Position numbers and translations under genes: made by a program. A DNA stretch of 64,000 nucleotides from Ophiostoma sp. CBS 140.51 (lineage: Eukaryota; Ascomycota; Sordariomycetes; Ophiostomatales; Ophiostomataceae), in NCBI GenBank assembly GCA_029298735.1, contig JANSLP010000001.1:1-64000 (forward strand), written 5' to 3'. Within the stretch, counting starts at the first letter, position 1, and every line of letters starts with the position of its first letter. Below the pieces are notes generated by a model. That model was not told the origin of the DNA and made no database searches. It saw only the letters and a list, made by a program, of their open reading frames with translations. Below are positions 23,701 through 34,840 of this stretch, one piece after another.

Positions 23701-23964
23701 TCGGTCGCACTTTTGCTTGCGTCGGTGGCACTCGGCGCATGACACAACACGCCGTTTGCGCTTGCGAAGCGGCTGTGCGCCACCCGAGCCGCTGTTTGCG
23801 CCGTTGCCGGCACCAGAGTCGCCATTCTGGTCGTTGCTCACGGAGCCAGCACCCGATCCAGAGCCAGGCGTACCGTCACTCGGTGACATGGACCCGCCGG
23901 CCTGCTGTTCGTCGCCGCTGTCGTCCAAGCTTGCCGTACGCTTTTTGGAGCGTGCTGCCGTCAT
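20756..23964 (-). CDS. Zn(II)2Cys6 fungal transcription factor
   Basis: Two exons (22657-23964 and 20756-22597) around a 59-base intron (GTATGT, TAG), giving 1049 residues. The zinc cluster at residues 76-104 is C-x2-C-x6-C-x5-C-x2-C-x8-C, preceded by the basic run RKRKRR, a DNA-contact and nuclear-import candidate. A Gln/His-rich stretch follows near 235-280. The fungal_trans regulatory domain starts near residue 290 (IDRLVDTYFVEYNWNYFAID) and continues across the intron (GAIRDAQEVGLHR, RRRRLWMTLVSWD). The C-terminus is Ser/Gly/Ala/Gln-rich and may hold an activation region. The C-terminal end LWSLLNNYNSF is typical of a short hydrophobic tail. I cannot assign a regulon, and the neighbours do not suggest one. 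Confidence 0.93.
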
Positions 23965-25657
23965 CTACGCTTTTCGGGGCGCAATGGAGAGAGAGAGGTC
24001 GGATTCGAAAGACGTGAGAATACGGCAAGGGCCGAAATGGGAGATCGGGACGGGAAAAGGGACGAGTCGAGGCAATGCGCCTAAGCCTGTGGTCGGTGTG
24101 TAATGGAAGTGGAAGCGCGCGCGGGAGGGCGGCCGTTGCGTAATTGATAATTGACGTATGTATGCTTCGGAGTTAGATGCGTGTAAATGCAAAAGCTCTG
24201 GTCAATTGCCGGTTGGTTCATCGAGGGATGGAGGACGATGTGCAATTGGCCGTGAAGAGCAGAATTGTATGATTGCAGTAAAAAGGGGCAGAAAAGTCTT
24301 CTCCTTCCAATGCCAATTGCAACGAGAAATTTTGTGCCAAAGGGAAGGTATGGAATTCCTGATCGCGGTTTCCCGTTCTATACCGCGGGTGCGGGGCGAA
24401 TGCAGCGATACTTCGAAGAAAAACCGCAGTAGTCAGAACAGCAAACAATGGGCGAAAAGAGCCCGCCGTTTACTCGGGAATTATTAATAAGACAAAAGCA
24501 CGACTTGCCAAGATGCCAGGAAGGAAGGTTGCGCTCCAGGGGAGAGAAAGAATAGGCCAGGAAAAGCAGGACTGAGTGGCTGCGTTCAAAGAAAGGCAGA
24601 ATCGACAGCGTCGCTCTTTCTCTCTGTGGAAGGGAATGACGACCCCGCCCAAAAGGAAGATTCATCAATAGCTCTTTCCTCTCTCGGGCGTTGTGCCTTC
24701 TGCAAGATGGTGCTGTCTGACAAACTTTTTTTCTGCGCCCTTTCCTCTTTCGTTTCGTTTTCTGTTTTTTCTGGGCCTTATTTAGCGGGGAAAGGGAAGC
24801 CCAAGCCTGGTGACGACAAAAGATAATAGGCGGCGTTTGCTGAGGCACCCCTTATCTCCGATCGCCATTGCAGCCATTACGAGAAGGAGTGCAGTTTGCA
24901 GACAAGGAAGGTGCCTCGGCCGGCGAATCACAGCACAGGAAGGCGCAGGGGCATACATGATCGGCAAGCAAAGATGGAATCCCACACCCTGGGTGCGGAA
25001 GCCAACATATTTATTTCTTCTGGTATTACGAGTCAAGCGCCAGGACATAAAAGCCATAAAAACGGACATCAAAACAGCTGAAAGGCGGACCTTCCGCCGG
25101 AAGTGAAGAAGCATCAGCCCTAGCTCGGAGCATGATATAAAAGGGTGTGGTACCAAGACGCAGACCCCGAGAGAAACGAAGTGCAACTCGCTGGTGATCG
25201 AGATAAACCCGGCAATCGTTCCTCATGAAGTGTCTTTGTGAGACTCTTGCGTTGGATCCGGCCGTTGCCCATTTCAAAGGGTGACAAATCGTACCGTCTT
25301 GCAGGTCCCTGCTGCAGTTTCACCCGGATATGGTTAGGTAAGCTGGAACGTTAAAGAGCAAGGAAGATGAAGATGGCGCTCGGTGAGAAACATACATAGG
25401 TCATGATAACTAACAAAGTGTGCTTTTATTATGCAGCGGCTACATGGGTTTTTAGAAATATGAATCCCAATGACACAAAAATAACAGGGATAATCCAAAA
25501 TAATAATAAACAAAATGGTATAAATGACGAGCATTCCAGATTCCGCCCTTCCCCTTCTACGTCGTACTCTGAACAACGCACTGATCTAGGTCTTTCCTCT
25601 TGTATTTCCCCAGTTAACAATGTTCCATATTCCCTTTCTTTCCCTTTCGTCTTTCTC
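23965..25657. promoter_or_regulatory. Upstream region of the Zn2Cys6 gene, 3' side of OMP decarboxylase
   Basis: A 1.7 kb spacer between two minus-strand genes. It is expected to hold the transcription-factor promoter and long leader plus the decarboxylase 3' UTR. Several open frames of 60-156 codons occur but none has a recognisable motif or splice pattern. No RNA gene was seen. Confidence 0.45.
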
Positions 25658-27073
25658 TCATTGCTGCACACGTGCCAGGTACGCCTTCCACGCCTTCCGA
25701 CGGTACCGTTCAGCCTCCGACGGCGGGTCCACAGCCGTAATAATACCGCGGCCAACAATGACAATGTCGGCACCGCAGATACCAATCAGGCGTGCGGGCG
25801 TGTTGTACTGCTGGCCCATACCGTCACCGGGCAGCACCTGACCGTTAGCACCGGCCTCCTCAACATCCTCGCCAGGCGGCGGCAGCTTGCAGCCGGGCGT
25901 CAGGTGCACAAACGCGTCGTCGGGGAGCGTGTTGAGCGTTTCCTGGGCAATAAAGCCAACGACAAACGTCTTGTGTGCGCGAGCAGCGTCAACGCAGGCC
26001 TGCGTATAGGCAGGGGTCATGAGGTTGCCCTTGGTGGACATCTGGGCAAGCAACAAGATACCACGGTCGAGGGGCGCCTCCTCAATACCCTGGTAGACAG
26101 CGCCAGCGCCATCCTGAATGTAGCTGCCGCCACGGCCTGTTGCCGAGCTGCTGCCAGCCGCGGCGCCCGACCGACCGCCACTGCCGCTCAAGCTGTCGAC
26201 ACCTTTCGTGCCGTCGTTGTGGTTGGCACTGCCAGAGACGCCGTTAACGCCGCCGTCGGTGCCGTCACGCGGTAGCCGTGGCGAGTCGACAGGCTCGAAG
26301 CTCTGTGTCACGGTCGTAACGGACACAATGCTGCCTTTCCGGCCGTCGGCGTCGCGCGGGGGGGCGGGGAGACCGGTGGCGGCTTCGGCATCCGAGCGCG
26401 GGGCGGACGTGGCGAACAGGTTCGAGGGGAACGAGGTCGACGAAGAGGATGTGAGGCCGGCGCCCGATGTGGCGGAGACGTGAGGAGGGAACTCGGATGC
26501 ATGCTGGGTGCTGGGGGTGGCAACACCGCTGGGCGTGCCGCTGCCGCTGTCGTCAAAGCTCTCGTGGACGGGCGTACCGACAGTCACCGACGTCTTGACC
26601 TCGTAGTGGACACGTTCGCGCCAGCGGGCGGCGGCATCAGCGAGGGCGGTAACAGCGGGCTGGCCGGCGTCCATGTTGACGGTCACGAGGTGGGCCCAGT
26701 CAATGATACGGGCCGTACCGGCAGTGTACTGCTGCTGCACAGTCTTACCAATATCAGCAAACTTGCGGTCCTCAAACAGGAGGAAGCCGTGCTTGCGTGC
26801 CAGGGCGGCCAGCTGTGCGCCAGTGCCCGTCTGCGGGTTGTAGTCCCATCCGGTGACAAGGTCGTAGTGGGTCTTGAGAACAACGATCGAGGGGCCGACA
26901 CGGTCGGCGAGGAGCAGCAGCTCGCGGGCGGTCGAGACGTCGGCGCTGAGACACAGATTCGAAGACTTGGCGACCATCAAACGGTAAAGGTATGCGGTCA
27001 GCGGGTGAACAGCGGCCTCGGCGCGCTCTGCAAAGGGCGTCACAAAGGACGGATGGCGCTGTGCGGCAGCCAT
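25658..27073 (-). CDS. Orotidine-5'-phosphate decarboxylase
   Basis: Last step of de novo UMP synthesis, decarboxylating OMP in the cytosol. The frame is intronless and encodes 471 residues. Substrate and catalytic residues are visible: SADVST (D44), VLKTHYD (K67) and DRKFADIG (D102, K104, D107), forming the Lys-Asp-Lys-Asp set. The C-terminal half has TPGCKLPPPGED, GADIVIVGRGI and the phosphate-binding Arg. Between the two halves, about residues 172-325, lies a Ser/Gly/Thr/Pro-rich insertion absent from yeast Ura3. A shorter insertion at the same place is known in Neurospora pyr-4 and relatives. The frame is open upstream of the ATG, but that part is not conserved-looking and starts at a TTG codon. 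Confidence 0.97.
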   Translation of the reverse strand: MAAAQRHPSFVTPFAERAEAAVHPLTAYLYRLMVAKSSNLCLSADVSTARELLLLADRVGPSIVVLKTHYDLVTGWDYNPQTGTGAQLAALARKHGFLLFEDRKFADIGKTVQQQYTAGTARIIDWAHLVTVNMDAGQPAVTALADAAARWRERVHYEVKTSVTVGTPVHESFDDSGSGTPSGVATPSTQHASEFPPHVSATSGAGLTSSSSTSFPSNLFATSAPRSDAEAATGLPAPPRDADGRKGSIVSVTTVTQSFEPVDSPRLPRDGTDGGVNGVSGSANHNDGTKGVDSLSGSGGRSGAAAGSSSATGRGGSYIQDGAGAVYQGIEEAPLDRGILLLAQMSTKGNLMTPAYTQACVDAARAHKTFVVGFIAQETLNTLPDDAFVHLTPGCKLPPPGEDVEEAGANGQVLPGDGMGQQYNTPARLIGICGADIVIVGRGIITAVDPPSEAERYRRKAWKAYLARVQQ

Positions 27074-30000
27074 TGCGGGGGGATTGGCGGTGGATGGTTG
27101 TGATGGGAGAGGGGAGAGAGCGGATAGAGTAAGATTGGAGGGACAAGGTTGACAAGGGGCCTGTGAAGATAGATAAGCGGCCACGGAGTGGGAGAGCAAT
27201 TGAGGTTGGACGACCAAAGACCAAGGAAGGAGAGTAAATAAAGGATCAAAAAAGGAAACACAAGAACACGGCAAGAACGACCGGGGGTGCTCTCGTGAGA
27301 GGAAAAGACGTTTGAATTTTTCGGCGAGAGGCCCCCAATGGGGAAAAAACCGTCCACTAAAAAAATCGAGAAAAACAGAGCTAAAAATTGAGTGCTTTTG
27401 CAATAGCGCTAAAAAAAGTGCAGCGCCCAGGCTTGCCAGGTCGGACAGCCGCTGGGATGGGGTGAGATGGGGGGCGACAACGACGGGATGTAAGGGCGCT
27501 ATGGGACAATGCCGCCAAAATATTGGGACCACTTGCAGATATTGGGACTGGACGAGATGCTGGGGCAGGTGCAGGGGGAGACGAGGCGAGGGCACCTGAC
27601 CTTTTTTTGTCCTGTGACGGCGAGCGGGCAAGCAGTCTAGATCAATATTGTGGTGTTTGCTCTACAGAATACGCAAGAGCAGGTATGCCAAAAGTGAAAG
27701 TGGACTGGACAAGCCAGCCTTTTATGGAAGCGACGAGGGGAACGAAGGAAGGAGCAACTGCCGTCCAAAACCAGGGAGAGGGGCAGGTGCTGCCCCCAAA
27801 TGTCTTCAGAGGGGTGGGAAAGAGTAGCATGAAAGATGGCTGGTCAGGAAAGAGCCAGACAGGTCAAAGAGTAGAGGGCAGGAGCCATGCATGAGTAGTC
27901 AGAAATCACAAGCTCGTACGAGACATGTCAAAAAGCTCGGAGAGAGAGGCGGGGGTCACAAATAGCATCTACTGAGTACGGGCATCAGCCTTGGGCGAGT
28001 GAAAGGCGGGACGAAACAACTCGGTGGAACGAGGAAACGAACGAGGCGTCGGAGGCGGCGCCATGGAAACGATTTAAGTGAGGAGACGAGGGAGAAAAGG
28101 AAGAAAGGAGGCACGGACAGCGTGGGGTGTGAAGAGAACGAGGAGGAGGCTGGCAGGACTGGCTGTTGGAGACAGAGCGAGGTGAAATGGGCCAAGATAT
28201 CCCGACAGTGCGGTAGCATCGATGCGACCAGGAGAGGGGGGAGAACAAGATGGGGAACGGCTAGCCTATCTAACGCATGTTGCACGAGCTCCATCGGCCA
28301 AGAGGAAGAGTATGTCTTTAGCTGAGACTGTCTTGTGAAAGTGTGTGCAGAGGCACAGAGGCACATAGGCACAGATATTGCGGAATATGCCGTGGCCTGG
28401 GAAGAGGCTCGGTGAATGCATTGAAAGTTTCCAAACGTCGTCCAACTCCAGGGTCCGGCGGTGATTGAGCATCAAGCACACTCTCCTCCACTCCTCCACC
28501 CACGTCCTGTAAAGATCGTCTGGCCCGGCCGTTGGGGTAACGTCGCCGGGTGGCCATTCCATGGTCTTGGGTAGTGTGGGCGCAAAAAGGGGGCATCTGC
28601 ACGTCTCGGCTAGTTGACAGGCATCGTTGGCCTAGTTCGACGACGATCAGGGGTGATTCGGTGGCAGAGGCGACGAGAGAGACAATAGTCGAATATTGAC
28701 TGCAGGCGACATTCCGATATTGCTGACAGCTGTGCTAGTTATATGCGCCACAGTTTCGTGTTCAGCAGAGGTTCGAAGAAGATAAAGCGGGTTTTCTGAG
28801 GGTTATTTCTTGCGCATATATCAGTCGTGAGAGGCTGGTAAGAAGACACGCTCGATATGGTATGTCATAGGTGTGCCGGTTGTGTCTGCCAAATTCAAGG
28901 TGAAGGACAGAGGTGCGTCGCACAAGGAAGGAGCCGTCAATGTTGAAAGAACTCCATAGTATTTCGTACGGGATACAGAGTAGAAGAAGGAGCGATTAAA
29001 GAGCGCCAATCGATGCCTACTGAGTGGAAACGGTGAAATACTGTGGCTTGTGTCTCTCTAGGAGCCTCGGAGACTATTTAACACAGATTCCATTGCTGAC
29101 GATGTAAGGTCAGCAAGGTTGGTGGAATTGGTCGTGTGAAGCGCACGAAGCATGGCCAAGCCCAGATGCGGTGTAAGAAAAGGCTTGTTGGAAGCAAAAT
29201 TGTGTGCGGATACATTTAAAATGCGCCTAGGCTTCAGCACAACAGGCCGCTGAGGCCGCCGAGGCCGCCGTTACGTGGTCGCGACGCGCCACAGCTGCGC
29301 GCTGCAGGTTCTCGCCCCTTGTCGCCCGTCGGCTGCCCCTTATCGATTGACAGACTCGACAGGGTCACCCATCGCGCCTGCCAGCCAAATCCCAAAGAAG
29401 CAAAGGAAGGAAAGCTGGAAGGCAAGCAACCACTTTCCTCCTATTTTTTCTCCCTGTCATACGTTATGGGCCCCACTTTCCCGCCCTGCAGCTCAGCAAC
29501 TAGCGCGACCGGCCGATCCGCTAAGCTACTTCCCTCAATCATCACCAGAAAAAAGGCCAGCAAAGAACAGCACCAAAAACGACGCCCCAAGGCGAAAAAA
29601 TCACTGTTCCCTCCCTTTTTCGCGTTGTCGCCTGCTCGTCGTTTGCTCCTTCCACACACCTTCCACACCACATCACGCCCCCGTTGGCTCCTTCCCACCC
29701 ACCCACCTGCTATCTTTCGTTCTTTCCAGTCTCGCCCTCCTTCCCTTTTCTCAATCCACCTTTTCTTTCTCGGCCACAGCTGCATCTTTTCTTGCTGCAT
29801 TATCCATTATCTCTCCATCGTCGCTCGGCGTCTGCCTGCATTCATTCATCCTCCTATTATCCCACCTGTTTATCTTCATACACTCCTTTGCCCGTCTCGA
29901 CTCGATCAGGATCGCGTGCCAGCTGACAACCCCCCTTTGATCTCCCCTTATCTCGCTACCCTACATTTTGACCCCTTGGACCCTATTCCACCTAATCTCT

Positions 30001-30387
30001 CGATCTTTTGATCTGTGCTTCGACTTTTCCACTTCGACTTTCCCTATTGATCGTCTTCTGACTCGAGCTCGACCTCGCATCGCCATTTCAACGACAAGCT
30101 CTGCAGCTTCGGCTCCTATCGCATCCAACGACGAAGACCGACGCATCCGTCAATTATACACCCCTCGCGACGAAGCAGTAAAGCAAATCTGCAGAGCCCC
30201 TGATAACGCTCAGCCCCTCCTATCTCGACGAAAGGGCCACGTCTCACGATACCATCTGCCCCAGCGCATCCGACGACAAAGACAGCATCCAGACGTCTGT
30301 CCGTTGCGCGCACTACTACTGGCATCGGCATCACCGGTACCAGAAACTATACAGACCACAAACCCCACAACCCTTTCACATCCAACC
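27074..30387. promoter_or_regulatory. Large divergent spacer between OMP decarboxylase and PI synthase
   Basis: This 3.3 kb region contains no gene I can support. The decarboxylase side is T-rich on its sense strand. The right-hand 1 kb (about 29420-30387) is strongly pyrimidine-rich on the plus strand and is probably the long leader and promoter of the PI synthase gene. Unrelated open frames in it are rich in Ser, Phe, Leu and Pro because of base composition. A short GC-rich run repeating gaggccgcc lies near 29250-29270. Confidence 0.45.
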
Positions 30388-31425
30388 ATGAACGGCGTCC
30401 GTTCGCGGAGGCAGGCATCTGCCGAGAAGAAGAGCCCCAAGGCAAACGGCAGCAGCAATGGAAACGGTAACGGCCATGCCGCTGTTACTGCCACGCCCGA
30501 CGAGACGTATCCGCGCGAAAATATCTTTTTGTTCTGGCCGAACGTGATCGGTGAGTCGCTTTCTCTGCCGCGGAAGAGCTCACTGTGTGCTCTTATCTGA
30601 TTCGTCTTCCGATTCCATACTAACCGTGCTTACTTGCCTGCAGGCTACTCCCGTATTGTCCTAGCTATCGCCTCGCTCTACTACATGCCGCTGCACCCCC
30701 GTACGTGCTCGATCCTTTACAGCGTGTCGTGTCTCCTCGATGCCCTCGATGGCTACGCTGCGCGCTACTTTGAGCAGTCCACGCGCTTCGGTGCCGTACT
30801 CGACATGGTGACCGATCGCTGCACCACCTCTTGCCTGCTCGTTTTCCTGTCGACCGCCTTCCCGCGCTGGGCCATTGTCTTCCAGGGTCTTGTGTCGCTT
30901 GATCTTGCCAGCCACTACATGCACATGTACGCGACCCTCGCCATGGGTGGCTCTGACACGAGCCACAAGGCGGTCGACCGGTCGCGGAGCTGGCTCCTCA
31001 ATTTGTACTACACCAACAAGACGGTGCTCTTCATCTTCTGCGCCCTCAACGAGCTCTTCTTCATTGCGCTCTACCTGCTCTCGTTCTCGTCGCCCATCCT
31101 GCAGCCCTCGCTGCTCAAGCCCATTGACTCGGCCGTGGCTGCCGGTGCTGCCGGTGCCACGAGCAGCGGCTTGCACGCAGGCGCGCAGATCAACTCGTCA
31201 ATCCTGCGCCAGATCTTTGCGAACCCGCATAGCGCAGCAGCGCTCGAGATGGCCCGCGCCAACAAGATGGATTCGTTCTGGCCGTGGGTTCTTGCTGGCA
31301 TCAGCTTCCCCATCATGGCCGGCAAGCAGATCCTCAACGTTGTCCAGCTGGTCAAGGCCAGCAAGTGGCTTGCTGAGGGCGACGTCCGGGATCGCCGTGC
31401 TGCCGGCCTCCCGCGCCGCCGGTAA
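30388..31425 (+). CDS. CDP-diacylglycerol-inositol 3-phosphatidyltransferase (PI synthase)
   Basis: Makes phosphatidylinositol from CDP-diacylglycerol and myo-inositol in the ER membrane. Exon 1 is 30388-30550 and exon 2 is 30644-31425, separated by a 93-base intron (GTGAGT, branch CTAAC, CAG) that splits a Gly codon. The product has 314 residues. The CDP-alcohol phosphatidyltransferase signature D-x2-DG-x2-AR-x8-G-x3-D-x3-D is complete: it begins at DALDGYAAR and ends at GAVLDMVTD. The N-terminal 40 residues are hydrophilic, followed by ENIFLFWPNVIGYSRI, the usual family start. Several hydrophobic segments follow. A loop of about 50 residues rich in Ala/Gly/Ser lies between the last two membrane segments. 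It is essential in yeast. Confidence 0.97.
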
Positions 31426-32189
31426 ACAAGTAGACGAGCATGCGTTTACTGTCAGAATACCATTTTGACAGGCCTTCACGCCAACTATTCACCACCATTA
31501 CCACCATTACCACCATTACCACATTCGACATTCTACCACATCTTCTTTTAATCGACGCATAGCATTGAGCTCCTGCTGTGGACTGCTCTCACACCACGTT
31601 CGCTTCTTTTTTTATATCTTTTATTTTCGTTTCGTTTTCGCTACATCCCCTCTTCGCATTTTCGATTTCTTTGGCCCCCTTACCTATATGGCCCCCTTCA
31701 GACACACAGTTAAAAACATATTACCTTTTAAAATACTTGCTCTTCCTGTTTTTGTCCATACCTTGTTTTGTACTTATTTTGGACCACCTCTGTCTATTAT
31801 TTCATTTTTCTCTTCCTTCTTTTTACATCCTTCTTGCACGTCCCCTATTTTGTTCTCCTTTCCCTCTGTTTTATTTGTTTGTGTAATTTTTGCATCAGAC
31901 TCTTGTTCTCGACACTGCACAAGCTTTAGGGGAGAAAGGAGGGGCGTTTTCTACATTATTCTTTACTTTGTCCATTCTTGATTTTCATTTTTGTCACATG
32001 GGAAGGACATGCCAAAGACTGGAAGAATGGCATCATGCCGGTTGCTTCGTTATTATTGTATTGTTTTTGTCGTAACACCACAGAGTGTTTCCTGGGAATT
32101 AGGGTTATAGATCTAGGAGCAACGAGACAATTTTGGACTGAATTTCTTGAACCTTTCTTGTGCACCGTTTATGGCTGTTTTGGAGCATG
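31426..32189. other. Convergent 3' spacer, T-rich
   Basis: This 0.76 kb region lies between the stops of PI synthase (+) and the Fet3-like gene (-). It is strongly T-rich on the plus strand from 31600 to 31900. It contains a short 9-base tandem repeat. No gene was seen. Confidence 0.5.
31492..31522. repeat. CCACCATTA tandem repeat
   Basis: Three exact 9-base copies plus a partial fourth, about 70 bases after the PI synthase stop codon, so probably within its 3' UTR. Confidence 0.75.
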
Positions 32190-34229
32190 TCATCCAGATG
32201 GCGCAGGCACTTCGTGAGCCTCCTGAACACCGGCCGTTGTTTCTGCGGCACCTTCGTCCGACTTGGTCTCACCTGCCAATCCATACCACGCCACGACTGC
32301 CACGCCAGCAATGCCACTGATGCAACTAAAGACAAAAGCCACGATACCTCTGGGTGTGAATCTGGCACAAAAACGAGTCAGCAAGTGTCTTTTCGAGCTC
32401 ACGAAAAACGGGGACACATACCCATCAGGCAGCGCCGGCGGCGGCACACTCTCGCCCTTAAGATCCAAAAAATCGGCCGTATTACCCGCCGCGTTGCCAG
32501 TCGTCGGCACCCCACCCGCTGTACATGCCGCCAGGTGGTCGTCAGGCAGCGAATTACCTTCAGAAAATAGGTACTGACGCCGCAAGTCATTTGGTACCTC
32601 GACAAATGTCGCCACGAGACCCGTCGACAAGTGCCATTCAATGTGGCAATGGAACAGCCAAACACCCGGATTGTCGGCACGAAATCGCAGCACGGCAAAA
32701 CCATTCGGATAGATGAGCAGTGTATCGCGACGGATGGGCGCCACCAAAGTGTTGGACGACAACAAAGACGCATTGGCCTTTGGGTCAAACGTCCCTTCAT
32801 TGGCGGCTGACCGGTACGCAATCTGAAAGTTGTGGCCATGCAGGTGGAACGGGTGGCGGCCGACGTCGAGATTGTTAACGACGAGCTGGACAATCTGGCC
32901 ACGACGGGGAATGACGGTTGTCTGTGTGTATGTACCGTAGATGCGGGCATCTTCTGGGCCGCCTTCGACAAAGCTGCCATTGCCGCCATCGGTGTCATTT
33001 GCAGTCAGGACTGTGTACAACGTCGGCACTTTTGGGGGACGGTAGGTGATGTTGTTGAAAAAAGCATAGTTGGCGCCGTCACGGCGTGTCTGCATATTGA
33101 CATTGAGCTCTACAGATATGTCTGGCTCGCTAAGCAGCGGCATATCGTCGTGCGGTACCAACTCTAGCGCGTCATCCAGCAACAACGGGCCGTCTGGGTC
33201 AAAAGAGCCGCTCGGTAGTGGTGTAGGCTTTGGCAATGGCTGCCGCACGTCATACACGAGCCAGCCAGTCACGTTTGGGTTGAGATCCGGCGGCACAGTG
33301 TCAAACATGGTCGTGTCCATGCTGGCAGCAAAGGCATAATTGCGAACGTCGGCGGCCGATTCGTTTCGACTTGATATCAAGAAACTGTACCTCTGGCCGG
33401 CCGTCAAGTACAACATCGATGCCGTCTGCGGTTTTGTGTATACGCCATCAACCTCGACCACGGTCATATTGTGGCCCTCGAACCACAGATATTGGCCGGC
33501 AAACGCTCCCACATTGACGACTCGGATCAGGTACGTTTGGGTGCCATTGATGCTACTGCTGTCGACAGGGATCGCAATACTCGTGGTATCGTTGAGCAAG
33601 GCTGATTGTGGTACAGGCTCAGCGCCGGTCGGGTTGCTCTTGGTAATGAAACCGGCTAGCAAATCCGGCATCTGCCCGTGATACCAGTCCGATACCGTAA
33701 AGACAAACTCTTCGTCGTACGCAAACGGTGGATCTGGATCGTGGACGACAAGGGGAGCACGCAGGCCATCGGGATACTGTCCGCTGCTGTGGCTGTGATA
33801 CCAATACGTGCCCGGCTGGTTGATAGTGAAGTTGTATGTCATCTTGCTGCCCGGTGAGATGGCACATTGCGACACCTGCACGGCGCCGTCCATGTGCGTG
33901 GCATTCTCCAGAAAGAGGCCGTGGAAGTGTAGTGATGTGGATTGGTTTCTAAGCTGATTGTGAACGTGCACAACAAGACGATCACCGACGTTGGCACGGA
34001 TTATGGGAGGCGGCCAATAGCCATTGACGCCGATAATGGGGCGGGCCTGGAGGCCATCTGGGCTATGACGGACCCAGGTGATGTTGAAGTTGTATGTAAC
34101 GACGGAAGCCGAGGTAGGCGGGATCAGAATAACAAGATGGAGAAGAAGGACAAAGATTATCAGAACAGAACTATCAACGGAGCCGCGTTGTTGTCGAGAT
34201 GACCCATTGTAAGCTGCTGCATGCTTCAT
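32190..34229 (-). CDS. Fet3-type ferroxidase (multicopper oxidase)
   Basis: Oxidises Fe(II) to Fe(III) at the cell surface for uptake by Ftr1. The start ATG gives a signal peptide (about 1-42). Copper motifs are HFHG (101-104), WYHSH (143-147), HPFHLHGH (459-466) and HCHIEWH (527-533). The iron-site acids known from yeast Fet3 (E185, D283, D409) are conserved as E204 in NPTGAEP, D310 in TTMFDTVP and D455 in NNLDVGRHP, which separates it from laccases. A 60-base intron (32362-32421; GTATGT, branch GCTGAC, CAG) lies just before the C-terminal membrane anchor. Splicing joins ALPDG to FTPRGIVAFVFSC, as in yeast Fet3, and yields 659 residues. The intron is stop-free and in frame. The gene is divergent from FTR1. 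Confidence 0.95.
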   Translation of the reverse strand: MKHAAAYNGSSRQQRGSVDSSVLIIFVLLLHLVILIPPTSASVVTYNFNITWVRHSPDGLQARPIIGVNGYWPPPIIRANVGDRLVVHVHNQLRNQSTSLHFHGLFLENATHMDGAVQVSQCAISPGSKMTYNFTINQPGTYWYHSHSSGQYPDGLRAPLVVHDPDPPFAYDEEFVFTVSDWYHGQMPDLLAGFITKSNPTGAEPVPQSALLNDTTSIAIPVDSSSINGTQTYLIRVVNVGAFAGQYLWFEGHNMTVVEVDGVYTKPQTASMLYLTAGQRYSFLISSRNESAADVRNYAFAASMDTTMFDTVPPDLNPNVTGWLVYDVRQPLPKPTPLPSGSFDPDGPLLLDDALELVPHDDMPLLSEPDISVELNVNMQTRRDGANYAFFNNITYRPPKVPTLYTVLTANDTDGGNGSFVEGGPEDARIYGTYTQTTVIPRRGQIVQLVVNNLDVGRHPFHLHGHNFQIAYRSAANEGTFDPKANASLLSSNTLVAPIRRDTLLIYPNGFAVLRFRADNPGVWLFHCHIEWHLSTGLVATFVEVPNDLRRQYLFSEGNSLPDDHLAACTAGGVPTTGNAAGNTADFLDLKGESVPPPALPDGYVSPFFVSSKRHLLTRFCARFTPRGIVAFVFSCISGIAGVAVVAWYGLAGETKSDEGAAETTAGVQEAHEVPAPSG

Positions 34230-34684
34230 GGTGACATTAGTTCTTTAGGAGTCGACATAGGATTGTCGAAGATGCTGATTCAGTTCAACAAATGATAAGA
34301 AAAACACAGGGTTGCTTTGAAGTCCATCTACCATCCATTTACAAAGAGATCAGATCGCGTCAGAATCTCTCTACGACCGTCTACCCTAGAGCAGGTTCCA
34401 TGTTCTGCCGCTCGTTCATAAGTATCTGAAGCCGTTTTATTCTCCGGTTAATATTTGCTACATGCTTAGAAGGTGCAGACATGACGGCACAAATTTTAAA
34501 ATTGCGACGAGAAGAAACAAGCTTTCGCGTAATAAAAAATTAAAGAACGAACGGGATAAAGGAAGAATCATAATAGGACAATAGAAGCAACGACCGACCT
34601 TGGCCCCCATCGATCGGAAGATTGACAGTCGGCATATGAAAGAAAAAGGTGCCAAGAAAGAGAAAAGGGGCGAAGTGAATAAAG

Positions 34685-34695
34685 TTATCTTATCA
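34685..34695 (-). promoter_or_regulatory. Tandem GATA element
   Basis: Reads TGATAAGATAA on the minus strand, two GATA cores five bases apart, inside the FET3-FTR1 shared promoter. A candidate site for GATA factors. Confidence 0.4.
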
Positions 34696-34831
34696 CATTT
34701 ATGAACGTGGTGGTCTTTGTTTTATCTTCCCTTATTTCTTCCCCGCCTTTGGTTTAGAAACAATAAATGTGACGGGAAAAAAAGGCAGAAAATACGTGTG
34801 AAAAAAAAATCGTATATATTTTGCATCAAAA

Positions 34832-34840
34832 TTATCTGAA
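34832..34840 (-). promoter_or_regulatory. Candidate iron-responsive GATA site
   Basis: Reads TTCAGATAA on the minus strand, one base different from the SREA/SRE consensus ATCWGATAA. It lies about 320 bases before the FTR1 ATG and 600 before the FET3 ATG. Confidence 0.4.

Noticed and set aside
27074..27631. In-frame extension of OMP decarboxylase by 186 codons
   Set aside because: It begins at TTG, is not protein-like and the ATG at 27073 gives the normal family N-terminus.
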